Source of the DNA: an uncultured Oscillospiraceae bacterium
Lineage (GTDB): Bacteria > Bacillota > Clostridia > Oscillospirales > Ruminococcaceae
Length of the DNA stretch: 6,244 nt
Reading direction: 5' to 3'
Assembly (NCBI GenBank): GCA_934457235.1
Contig: CAKSHT010000127.1
Coordinates: 1 to 6,244 of the forward strand
Positions 1-5,989 of this stretch are shown piece by piece. The first letter of the stretch is position 1. Every line of letters begins with the position of its first letter. Below the pieces are notes generated by a model, which worked only from the letters and a program-made list of their open reading frames with translations, was not told the DNA's origin and did no database searches. Position numbers and translations under genes: made by a program.

Positions 1-273
1 GGGAAGCTCCGTATCCGCAGAAAGGGAAGCGACGGCGGACACAACGGTATCAAGAGCATTATATATCTTTCCGGCTCGGACATGTTCCCGCGGATAAAGA
101 TGGGCGTCGGCGCAAAGCCTCACCCGGATTATTCCCTGGCTGACTGGGTGCTCGGCCATTTCAAGAAGGAGCAGGCGGAGGTGCTGGAAGCCGGTATGGA
201 TAATGCGGTCAGCGCCGTGGAGCTTATCGTTGACGGAAAGATCAACGAAGCGATGAACAAATTCAATTCCTGA
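1..273 (+). CDS. pth: Peptidyl-tRNA hydrolase, C-terminal part (5' end outside window)
   Basis: Peptidyl-tRNA hydrolase is a cytoplasmic enzyme that cleaves the ester bond between peptide and tRNA in peptidyl-tRNAs released early from ribosomes, so the tRNA can be reused. The reading frame is open from the first base and gives 90 residues before the TGA at 271-273. It begins with GKLRIRRKGSDGGHNGIKSI, which carries the family's GGHNG signature. The histidine (codon 40-42) and asparagine (43-45) correspond to known substrate-binding or catalytic residues. The segment FPRIKMGVG, the later WVLGHF and the helical tail ending in MNKFNS also match the usual C-terminal half of the roughly 190-residue family. 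The N-terminal catalytic part lies upstream of the window. The gene ends 10 bases before mfd, an arrangement common in Bacillota that implies co-transcription. Identity is secure; only the start is unseen. Confidence 0.95.
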   Translation, partial: GKLRIRRKGSDGGHNGIKSIIYLSGSDMFPRIKMGVGAKPHPDYSLADWVLGHFKKEQAEVLEAGMDNAVSAVELIVDGKINEAMNKFNS

Positions 274-277
274 GGAA
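272..277 (+). promoter_or_regulatory. Ribosome-binding site of mfd overlapping the pth stop codon
   Basis: GAGGAA begins inside the TGA stop of pth and lies 6 bases before the ATG at 284. This fixes the mfd start and suggests that ribosomes ending on pth may help initiation on mfd (translational coupling, inferred). Confidence 0.75.
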
Positions 278-283
278 ACGACG

Positions 284-3200
284 ATGAATCTCTTTTATAG
301 CGCTGCGGAGCTTATCCCGGAGTTCAGTAAGCTGAGCAGATACCTCGACGAGAAACAGAAGCTGCCTGCCCTTGTGACAGGTGTTTCGCATATACACAAG
401 GCTCATTTTATCGGGGCGCTGCTGCGTAAGGAAGCGCTGCGCCCGGTACTCACGATAGCCGAGAATGAAGCGGAGGCTCAGCGCCTGTGCACGGATATCA
501 ACATGATGTACGGCGCGGGAACTGCGCTGCTTTACCCGGCGAAGGAGCTCCTTCTCGGAGATTACGAAGCGGTTTCCAGGGAGTACGAGCACAAGCGTAT
601 CTACGCGCTCTCCGCCATGCTCAACGGCGAGTGCAGCACCGTGATATGCTCGCCGGAGGCTGCGGCGCAGCTGACGATACCGCCGGAGATCCTGAAAGAG
701 CGTACGCTCACGCTCAGGCATGACATGGACATTTCCCTTGACGAGCTTACTTCCCGGCTCATTGCGGCGGGTTATTACCGCTGCGACCTTATCGAGGGAC
801 CGGGACAGTTCTCAGTGCGCGGAGGAATCGTAGACATATTCCCGCCGAGCAGCGCGGCTCCCTGCCGTCTGGAGCTGTGGGGGGACACCATCGACAGTCT
901 GACATACTTTGACACCGAGACCCAGCGCCGTACCGAACCGGTGGAATCAATACGCATATCCCCGGCGGCTGAGATGCTGTTCACCTCAAACGAGGAGCTT
1001 TGCGAGCGTATTGACGCGCTTTCCAAGAAGCTCCGCGGAAAGAACGCCCCGGAAATGCGCGAAAATCTCGCCCTGGATTGCCAGAAACTCCGCGGCGGAA
1101 TAAAGCTCAGCGCCACCGACCGTTTCTTCCCGCTGTGCTATGACAAGGAAGCGACTGTATTTGACTACGCGAACGGCGTTTTTGTCTGCGAGAACACGTC
1201 GGTCCGGGAAAATTACCGCGCCGCAGCAATGCAGCACGCGGAGGACCTGCGCATTCAGACGGAGGAAAAGCACCTCTGCCGCGGCCTGGACCGCTTCATG
1301 CTGACCCGCGGGGAGTTGAATTCCACGCTGGACGAGCGTACGCTTGCGTATTTTGATACGTTTATCCGCGGACGTGATATGCAGCTCGGACTCCTGCTTG
1401 ACGTGCAGGGAGCTATCCAGACATCTCCCTGGAGCGGCGAAATGGCCGTGCTCCGGACCGAATTGCAGAATTACCTTGACATGGGATTTTCCTGCGTTGT
1501 CTTTTCGGGAACGGAAAAGGGAGCCAATACCCTTGCCAGCGACATCCGGGACGAGGGGTTCAAGGCGGATCTGGATTCCAACCCCGAAAAGCCGTTAAAG
1601 GGCAGGGTGATCGTGATCCCCGGAACGCTCGGCGCCGGAATCGAATACGGCAGCATAAAGCTTGCGGTGTTCACGCATACCGCAGTCCACGCGAGCCGAA
1701 AGCGCACGGTAAAGAAAAAGCCCGGCGAGGAAATACGCTCGCTTGCGGATATCTCCATCGGCGACCTCGTTGTACATTATTCCCACGGGATCGGAATATT
1801 CGACGGAGTTCACAAGATAGAAACCGACGGCGTGGCAAAGGATTACATCAAGATACGCTATGCCGGCGCGGACGTACTGCATATCCCGGTAACGCAGCTT
1901 GACCTGGTGTCGAGATACATCGGCTCCGGCGATGTAAATACCGTCAAGCTGAATAAGCTGAACTCCGACCAGTGGCAGAAATCCAAGGCCAAGGCAAAGG
2001 CGGCGGCAAAGGAGATGGCGAGCGAGCTTATCGAGCTTTACTCCCGCCGCATGAAGAGCAGGGGCTATGAGTTCCCGCCGGACGACTCGCTCCAGGAGGA
2101 TTTCGAAGCGCACTTCAACTACATCGAAACAAATTCTCAGCTGAGGTGTATCGACGAGATCAAGTCGGATATGATGAAGCCAGTGCCGATGGAGCGTCTG
2201 CTCTGCGGCGACGTTGGCTTCGGAAAGACCGAAGTCGCGCTGCGCGCAGCGTTCAAATGCGCCGAGGCGGGCAAGCAGTGCGCGGTACTCGTGCCGACTA
2301 CCGTTCTTGCATGGCAGCATTTCCAGACGTTCTGCAACCGTATGGAGGGCTTTCCGGTGAACATCGCACTGCTTTCAAGGCATAAGACCCCGGCAGAGCA
2401 GCGCGAGATACTCCGCAGACTGAAAAACGGAAGCATTGATATCCTCATCGGCACGCACCGCATAATACAGGAGGATATAAAATTCAAGGACCTGGGACTT
2501 GTAATAATCGACGAGGAGCAGCGCTTCGGCGTTGCCCATAAGGAGAAGTTCAAGGAGATGTTCAACGGCGTGGATATACTCACGCTGTCCGCAACGCCTA
2601 TTCCGAGAACGCTTAACATGGCGATGAGCGGTATCCGCGATATGAGCGTAATTGACGAGCCGCCCCAGGACAGACAGCCGATAACGACCTATGTCATGGA
2701 ACATGACTGGGGCGTGATAATGCAGGCTATCGAGAAGGAGCTTCGCCGCAGCGGTCAGGTGTACTATATCCATAACCGCATAGATTCCATCTACAGCTGC
2801 GCCGAGAAGATACGTTCGCTTCTTCCGGAGGCGAGGATAGGCGTCGCGCACGGAAAGATGACCGAGGAGCAGATGCTTGAGATATGGCGTCAGCTCCTTG
2901 ACGGAAGCCTTGACGTCCTCGTCTGCACGACCATCATTGAAACCGGCGTTGACGTACCGAACGTAAACACGCTGATAATCGAGAATTCCGATTACATGGG
3001 ACTTGCGCAGCTCCATCAGCTGCGCGGGCGCGTCGGAAGGACCAACAAGCGCGCGTACGCATATTTTACGTTCCAGCGCGGAAAGGTGCTTTCCGAGATA
3101 TCCCAGAAGCGGCTCGACGCGATACGCGAGTTCACGCAGTTCGGCAGCGGATTCAGAATAGCAATGCGCGATCTGGAGATAAGGGGAGCCGGAAGCATTC

Positions 3201-3739
3201 TCGGCGCCAACCAGTCCGGACACCTTGCCAATGTCGGATACGATATGTACTTGCAGCTGCTTGATGAAGCCGTCCGTGAGGAGCGCGGCGAAACCGATGT
3301 CCATAAGGAGGAGTGCCTGGTGGATATCAGGATAGACGCGTTCATTCCGGAGGATTATATTTCGAACCAGGCGCAGCGCGTGGATTGCTACCGCAAGATA
3401 GCGCGTATCCAGACGGAGGAGGACAGCATAGACGTCACCGACGAGCTTATAGACCGGTACGGCGACCCGCCGAAATCCGTAATGGGACTTATCGAGGTCG
3501 CAAGACTGCGTAATATGGCGAGCGCCTCCGATATCGTTGAGATAACCCAGATTAACAACGATCTGCTGTTCTATATCGGGAAGTTCGATATGAAGAAAAT
3601 AGCGGCGGTGTCCAGGCTGTGCGGCAAGCGTATGCTGCTTGAAGCCGCGGACCGCGGACATATCCGCGTGACCCTCGACAAGAACGAGAAGCCGCTCGAC
3701 GTTATGCGTTCCGTGATCAAAACAATGAACGAAGCATGA
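284..3739 (+). CDS. mfd: Transcription-repair coupling factor Mfd
   Basis: Mfd is a cytoplasmic, ATP-driven DNA translocase. It binds RNA polymerase stalled at a lesion, pushes it off and recruits UvrA for nucleotide excision repair. The 1151-residue product is full length for the family. The UvrB-like N-terminal module lacks a Walker A motif near residues 31-40, as expected for this degenerate domain, and contains RGGIVDIFP (179-187). The CarD-like RNA-polymerase-interaction domain begins near 486, with GDLVVHYSHGIG from 493. The RecG-like motor shows Walker A GDVGFGKTE (642-650, Lys648), the DEEQ box (743-746), SAT (769-771) and QLRGRVGR (912-919). A TRG-type segment follows, with GAGSILG from 968. 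The C-terminal TRCF (D7) domain, which masks the UvrA-binding surface, runs from about 1010 to 1110. The start is supported by GAGGAA 6 bases upstream. The gene follows pth by 10 bases and ends before a strong terminator. No frameshift or missing motif is seen. Confidence 0.98.
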   Translation: MNLFYSAAELIPEFSKLSRYLDEKQKLPALVTGVSHIHKAHFIGALLRKEALRPVLTIAENEAEAQRLCTDINMMYGAGTALLYPAKELLLGDYEAVSREYEHKRIYALSAMLNGECSTVICSPEAAAQLTIPPEILKERTLTLRHDMDISLDELTSRLIAAGYYRCDLIEGPGQFSVRGGIVDIFPPSSAAPCRLELWGDTIDSLTYFDTETQRRTEPVESIRISPAAEMLFTSNEELCERIDALSKKLRGKNAPEMRENLALDCQKLRGGIKLSATDRFFPLCYDKEATVFDYANGVFVCENTSVRENYRAAAMQHAEDLRIQTEEKHLCRGLDRFMLTRGELNSTLDERTLAYFDTFIRGRDMQLGLLLDVQGAIQTSPWSGEMAVLRTELQNYLDMGFSCVVFSGTEKGANTLASDIRDEGFKADLDSNPEKPLKGRVIVIPGTLGAGIEYGSIKLAVFTHTAVHASRKRTVKKKPGEEIRSLADISIGDLVVHYSHGIGIFDGVHKIETDGVAKDYIKIRYAGADVLHIPVTQLDLVSRYIGSGDVNTVKLNKLNSDQWQKSKAKAKAAAKEMASELIELYSRRMKSRGYEFPPDDSLQEDFEAHFNYIETNSQLRCIDEIKSDMMKPVPMERLLCGDVGFGKTEVALRAAFKCAEAGKQCAVLVPTTVLAWQHFQTFCNRMEGFPVNIALLSRHKTPAEQREILRRLKNGSIDILIGTHRIIQEDIKFKDLGLVIIDEEQRFGVAHKEKFKEMFNGVDILTLSATPIPRTLNMAMSGIRDMSVIDEPPQDRQPITTYVMEHDWGVIMQAIEKELRRSGQVYYIHNRIDSIYSCAEKIRSLLPEARIGVAHGKMTEEQMLEIWRQLLDGSLDVLVCTTIIETGVDVPNVNTLIIENSDYMGLAQLHQLRGRVGRTNKRAYAYFTFQRGKVLSEISQKRLDAIREFTQFGSGFRIAMRDLEIRGAGSILGANQSGHLANVGYDMYLQLLDEAVREERGETDVHKEECLVDIRIDAFIPEDYISNQAQRVDCYRKIARIQTEEDSIDVTDELIDRYGDPPKSVMGLIEVARLRNMASASDIVEITQINNDLLFYIGKFDMKKIAAVSRLCGKRMLLEAADRGHIRVTLDKNEKPLDVMRSVIKTMNEA

Positions 3740-3746
3740 TTTGCAG

Positions 3747-3778
3747 AACTGGCATGGTGGAATACCGTGCCAGTTTTT
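3747..3778 (+). terminator. Rho-independent terminator of the pth-mfd operon
   Basis: The arms AACTGGCATGGT (3747-3758) and ACCGTGCCAGTT (3764-3775) form a 12-bp stem with a single G-T wobble around the 5-base loop GGAAT. A run of five T follows at 3774-3778, its first two bases shared with the stem. It starts 8 bases after the mfd stop codon, so transcription of the operon should end here. Confidence 0.93.
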
Positions 3779-3788
3779 ATATACATAT

Positions 3789-3810
3789 TTAAGGCAATAC
3801 CGCATAATTA
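3789..3810 (+). repeat. Left terminal inverted repeat
   Basis: This 22-base end begins TTAAGGCAATACCGCA. It matches the reverse complement of 4006-4027 except at two positions, both transitions. The match stops abruptly inward of 3810, which defines the arm. Confidence 0.85.
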
Positions 3811-3831
3811 TTGTCGTGCGATTGCGCAGTC

Positions 3832-3869
3832 AGTTTTGCCAATATTACGCTTCGCTTATTGGCAAAACT
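3832..3869. repeat. Perfect 13-bp inverted repeat inside the element
   Basis: AGTTTTGCCAATA (3832-3844) is exactly complementary to TATTGGCAAAACT (3857-3869) around a 12-base spacer. If transcribed it would form a stable hairpin. No T-run follows directly, so it is not a typical terminator. Confidence 0.85.
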
Positions 3870-3872
3870 CGA

Positions 3873-3949
3873 TTTTTTGTCAGATAGTACAAATTGAGCG
3901 CAGGCGGGCTGACGCCCGTCAAGCGAAATTTGTGCAATCTGACGGAAAA
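3873..3949. repeat. Long imperfect hairpin with a GC-rich tip
   Basis: The 5' arm runs from T3873 through GTCAGATAGTACAAATT (3879-3895). It pairs with 3926-3949, which contains AATTTGTGCAATCTGAC followed by GGAAAA, with a few mismatches and G-T wobbles. At the tip, GGCGGGC (3903-3909) and GCCCGTC (3914-3920) pair around TGAC. The whole folds into one rod of about 77 bases, a typical feature of MITE interiors. Confidence 0.75.
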
Positions 3950-4005
3950 GATGCAAGCAAGCGTTGCGTAAGCCGAAGGCGTCGCTTAGCAAAGGCTTTA
4001 GCCGT

Positions 4006-4027
4006 TAATTGTGCGGTGTTGCCTTAA
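4006..4027 (-). repeat. Right terminal inverted repeat
   Basis: This is the inverse copy of the left end, finishing GCGGTGTTGCCTTAA. On both strands the arm can be read as codons for AVLP followed by a stop. Chance open frames on both strands therefore end with the same four residues. Confidence 0.85.
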
Positions 4028-4124
4028 TTATAGGGCTTTGGGCGCTTTCACCAAAAAGAGCGGTCAGAAGATGGGTCATTATACGGGATTATGTCAAAAA
4101 AATAACAAATATACCTGCACGCTA
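4028..4124. other. AT-rich spacer without recognisable gene
   Basis: This stretch between the mobile element and the transporter promoter becomes A-rich towards its 3' end (an A-run at 4096-4102). I see no ribosome-binding site with a credible frame, no RNA gene and no strong hairpin. The only motif is ATGTCAA (4091-4097), an inverse copy of the sequence over the downstream -35 box. Confidence 0.5.
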
Positions 4125-4153
4125 TTGACATTTGTGTTGCATTGTGATAGAAT
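4125..4153 (+). promoter_or_regulatory. Sigma-A promoter of the transporter gene
   Basis: A perfect -35 box TTGACA (4125-4130) is separated by exactly 17 bases from TAGAAT (4148-4153), which matches the -10 consensus at 5 of 6 positions. Transcription should begin near 4159-4161, giving a leader of about 120 bases before the ATG at 4283. That is long enough to hold a regulatory RNA. Confidence 0.88.
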
Positions 4154-4170
4154 ATGCATGCGCATAAAAT

Positions 4171-4220
4171 TATCTCTCCCGGAACGAGTCCGCGATGAAG
4201 CGGCCCAGGGGAGTTTTTCT
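4171..4220 (+). promoter_or_regulatory. Structured leader RNA, candidate alkali-ion riboswitch
   Basis: Just after the predicted transcription start the RNA can fold into a compact nested hairpin. CTCCC (4176-4180) pairs with GGGAG (4209-4213). Inside it, CCGC (4190-4193) pairs with GCGG (4200-4203) around GATGAA. The asymmetric internal loop contains AACGAGT (4183-4189) opposite CCCAG. Five T follow at 4214-4218. This compact form, together with GACGAG/CCCAGGGGAG-like segments and the position before a probable cation antiporter gene, recalls from memory the nhaA-I (Li+-sensing) class. The DUF1646/Na+-I class is another possibility. I could not compare it with a covariance model. A plain attenuator hairpin is the alternative. 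The stem is short and interrupted, so as a simple terminator it would be weak. Confidence 0.5.
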
Positions 4221-4236
4221 ATGTGAGGAGAAATCA

Positions 4237-4264
4237 GAAGCGCATACATATCATACAGCGCTTC
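4237..4264 (+). promoter_or_regulatory. Leader hairpin just upstream of the transporter ribosome-binding site
   Basis: GAAGCGC (4237-4243) and GCGCTTC (4258-4264) form a perfect 7-bp stem with a 14-base AT-rich loop, ending 6 bases before GGAGG. The 3' arm is also perfectly complementary over 8 bases to ATGAAGCG (4195-4202) in the upstream structure. The two folds therefore exclude one another, which would suit an expression platform (inferred). Confidence 0.5.
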
Positions 4265-4270
4265 ATGAAC

Positions 4271-4275
4271 GGAGG
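4271..4275 (+). promoter_or_regulatory. Ribosome-binding site that sets the transporter start
   Basis: GGAGG lies 7 bases before the ATG at 4283, an ideal Shine-Dalgarno arrangement. It favours this start over an in-frame GTG at 4223 and an in-frame ATG at 4265, neither of which has an equally well-placed site. GGGGAG (4208-4213), 9 bases before the GTG, is the only competitor and lies in the leader hairpin. Confidence 0.85.
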
Positions 4276-4282
4276 TAACTTA

Positions 4283-5830
4283 ATGGTAATAGCAACAACG
4301 CTTGCCGCCGTCGTTTTCATCGTCATGTTCATCATGTCGGCGAGGGACAGGCTGTCGCGAACAGCGGCAATGGGTATGAGCGCGGTCGGCACAGTGCTGC
4401 TGGTGTTCGGCATATTCACCGGACTGAGCGGCGACGACACCGGACTTCTTGCGAAGATCGTGGCTGTGCTGATATTCGTCGTGATGTTCGTGCTGATAAT
4501 CATGGACAAGATCGAGCGGCATATCGTAACGCTCTGCTGCGGACTTGCAACTCTCGTGCTGGTTTTCGGTATCTGCATGAAGAGCTTTGACGCGATATGG
4601 TCAACACTGAATGTGGCGAACATCATTACGCCGGGCTTCTGGTACACGGCCGGTTCGGCAGAGGAAAGCTCCGCCGGCATCAACTGGGCGACCATAATCT
4701 TCATCGCAGGCATGATGATAATGGTAGAGGGCATGGCAAAGGCAGGCTTCTTCAGATGGCTGTGCATGACACTCGCAAAGGCGGTAAAGTACAGGGTAGT
4801 ACCGCTGTTCGTGACATTCATGCTGATGTCCGCAGTGCTCTCAATGTTCATCGACAGTATCACGGTTATACTGTTCCTTGCAGCCGTGACCGTTGAGCTG
4901 GCTCAGCTGCTGAAGTTCGACCCGGTACCCATGATACTTTCGGAAGTGTTCTGCGCTAACCTGGGCGGTTCTGCTACCATGTGCGGCGACCCGCCAAACA
5001 TAATCGTCGGCACTTCGCTGGGATATTCCTTCGCGGACTTCCTCACAAACACAGGCGTTATCGCCGGCATTTCGCTGGTGTTCATCGTGTTCTACTTCTT
5101 CATCATATTCCGCAAGGACCTCAGGGAAGCAAGCAAGAACAACATCGACGTATCCGCAATGCCTGACCCCAAGGAAGCCATAACCGATAAGAAGAGCTTC
5201 ATCATCAGCATCGTTATCTTCCTTATCGCGGTCGTTATGCTGGTAACTCACGCGCAGACCGGGCTTACTGTAGCTTTCATCGGCGGCGTTATCGCCATCG
5301 CTACGCTGGCAACTTCCGGAAAGAGCGCACTGGAGCTGCTGAAGAAGGTCGATTACAAGACGCTGCTGTTCTTTGTCGGACTGTTCATCGTTGTAGGCGG
5401 CCTGGAGCAGACCGGAATTCTGGAGATCGTTGCGAACTTCATCGAGATGATAAGCGGCGGCAATGTTATCCTTGTTGTTATCATCATTATCTGGCTGTCT
5501 GCTATCGCCAGCTCGGTCGTGGACAATATCCCGTTTGCGGCTACGATGGTTCCGATCATTCAGCGTCTTGCGCAGGTCAGCGGACTTGGTCCGGATTACC
5601 TTTCCGTGCTCGCATGGTCCCTCTCCCTCGGTACTGATATCGGCGGCAGCGCTACGCCTATCGGAGCTTCCGCAAACGTTGTCGGCACTTCCGTTGCTGC
5701 AAAGCACGGTCATCCCATCGGCTGGGGCAAGTACCTCAAGGCGTGCGTTCCCGCTACCGTTCTGGTACTTATCATCTGCACCCTCATGATCTTTGTAAGA
5801 TACGGCGCAGAGCTTGGACTGACCGCCTGA
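4283..5830 (+). CDS. ArsB/NhaD-superfamily ion transporter, probable Na+/H+ antiporter
   Basis: The 515-residue inner-membrane protein has about 12 or more hydrophobic segments and belongs to the ArsB/NhaD (ion transporter) superfamily. Two homologous halves are visible. GGSATMCGDPPNIIVGTS (228-245) is echoed by GGSATPIGASANVVGTS (454-470), and Asp191 in SMFIDSITV is echoed by Asp414 in VVDNIPF. These are the family's pore-lining re-entrant motifs and acidic residues. A polar, charged loop at about 278-305 separates the halves. The family moves Na+ against protons, arsenite or dicarboxylates. Na+/H+ exchange is favoured here by overall resemblance and by the leader RNA, but the substrate is not proven. 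The N-terminus is unusual: residues 12-47 and 65-100 look like duplicated copies of the first membrane hairpin, making the protein longer than the usual 420-450 residues. No arsR or arsenate reductase gene lies nearby. The gene has its own promoter and stands alone. Confidence 0.88.
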   Translation: MVIATTLAAVVFIVMFIMSARDRLSRTAAMGMSAVGTVLLVFGIFTGLSGDDTGLLAKIVAVLIFVVMFVLIIMDKIERHIVTLCCGLATLVLVFGICMKSFDAIWSTLNVANIITPGFWYTAGSAEESSAGINWATIIFIAGMMIMVEGMAKAGFFRWLCMTLAKAVKYRVVPLFVTFMLMSAVLSMFIDSITVILFLAAVTVELAQLLKFDPVPMILSEVFCANLGGSATMCGDPPNIIVGTSLGYSFADFLTNTGVIAGISLVFIVFYFFIIFRKDLREASKNNIDVSAMPDPKEAITDKKSFIISIVIFLIAVVMLVTHAQTGLTVAFIGGVIAIATLATSGKSALELLKKVDYKTLLFFVGLFIVVGGLEQTGILEIVANFIEMISGGNVILVVIIIIWLSAIASSVVDNIPFAATMVPIIQRLAQVSGLGPDYLSVLAWSLSLGTDIGGSATPIGASANVVGTSVAAKHGHPIGWGKYLKACVPATVLVLIICTLMIFVRYGAELGLTA

Positions 5831-5848
5831 GCATTTCACAGGATACAG

Positions 5849-5880
5849 TTATCGGAGCGGACTGCGCTTCGCTTCGATAA
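5849..5880 (+). terminator. Hairpin after the transporter gene, possible weak terminator
   Basis: TTATCGGAGCG (5849-5859) pairs with CGCTTCGATAA (5870-5880) over 11 bp with one wobble. The loop is 10 bases and the stem begins 18 bases after the stop codon. The following sequence, TGTGTTGTGA, is only moderately T-rich, so it lacks a proper U-tract. It may stabilise the 3' end of the mRNA rather than terminate. Confidence 0.45.
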
Positions 5881-5899
5881 TGTGTTGTGATAATCAACA

Positions 5900-5967
5900 A
5901 CCCGCACTGATAATTTAGTGTGATTTTGTAGAAAATCACTGAATTCTATTGCAAAATCAGCGCGGGT
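5900..5967. repeat. Compound inverted repeat overlapping a promoter
   Basis: ACCCGC (5900-5905) and CTGAT (5907-5911) pair in order with ATCAG (5956-5960) and GCGGGT (5962-5967), forming an outer stem with one mismatch. Inside it, GTGATTTT (5920-5927) and AAAATCAC (5932-5939) form a perfect 8-bp hairpin around GTAG. The outer 3' arm lies in the spacer of the downstream promoter, so a protein bound here or an extruded structure could affect initiation. Confidence 0.6.
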
Positions 5968-5977
5968 GTGCTACAAT
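5949..5977 (+). promoter_or_regulatory. Extended -10 promoter of the kinase-like gene
   Basis: TTGCAA (5949-5954) and TACAAT (5972-5977) are 17 bases apart. TG at 5969-5970 supplies the extended -10 element and compensates for the 4-of-6 match at -35. Transcription should start near 5984, about 40 bases before the ATG. Confidence 0.8.
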
Positions 5978-5989
5978 AAAAACAGAAAG

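Larger units (their letters stand above)
3789..4027. mobile_element. MITE-like element with 22-bp terminal inverted repeats
   Basis: This 239-bp block starts at TTAAGGCAATACCGC and ends with the near-exact inverse, GCGGTGTTGCCTTAA. The two 22-base ends (3789-3810 and 4006-4027) agree at 20 of 22 positions. Between them lie a perfect 13-bp inverted repeat, a long imperfect hairpin and short GC-rich hairpins, but no convincing gene. Small size, terminal inverted repeats, no transposase and an intergenic position just after a terminator fit a miniature inverted-repeat transposable element mobilised in trans. If the element is read as TAAGGC...GCCTTA, it is flanked by ATT on both sides (3787-3789 and 4027-4029). 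This could be a 3-bp target duplication. TTAA at both ends is an alternative target sequence. The family name is unknown to me. It could instead be a structured intergenic repeat that does not transpose. Confidence 0.7.

Noticed and set aside
1595..2320. 241-codon minus-strand frame opposite the middle of mfd
   Set aside because: It overlaps the RNA-polymerase-interaction and Walker A coding regions, has no recognisable domain, and no promoter or ribosome-binding site was seen.
2375..3805. 476-codon open frame on the minus strand opposite the 3' part of mfd
   Set aside because: It lies antisense to clearly conserved Mfd motor and TRCF motifs and runs through the operon terminator. Its translation resembles no family, so it is a codon-bias shadow.
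3767..4027. 86-codon frame across the repeat element
   Set aside because: It starts inside the mfd terminator, has no ribosome-binding site, and is composed almost wholly of the inverted-repeat element.
4011..4226. 71-codon plus-strand frame between the element and the transporter
   Set aside because: It starts in the terminal repeat, runs through the promoter and leader structure, and has no Shine-Dalgarno site.
4195..4278. 27-codon upstream open frame in the transporter leader, ending 4 bases before the ATG
   Set aside because: The position is suggestive of a leader peptide, but no ribosome-binding site precedes its ATG, which lies in the loop of the inner stem, and no amino-acid run points to attenuation.
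4841..5839. 332-codon minus-strand frame opposite the transporter
   Set aside because: It is antisense to the conserved transporter motifs. The product is rich in Asp, Asn and charged residues, as expected from the reverse of hydrophobic codons, and it has no credible start signal.
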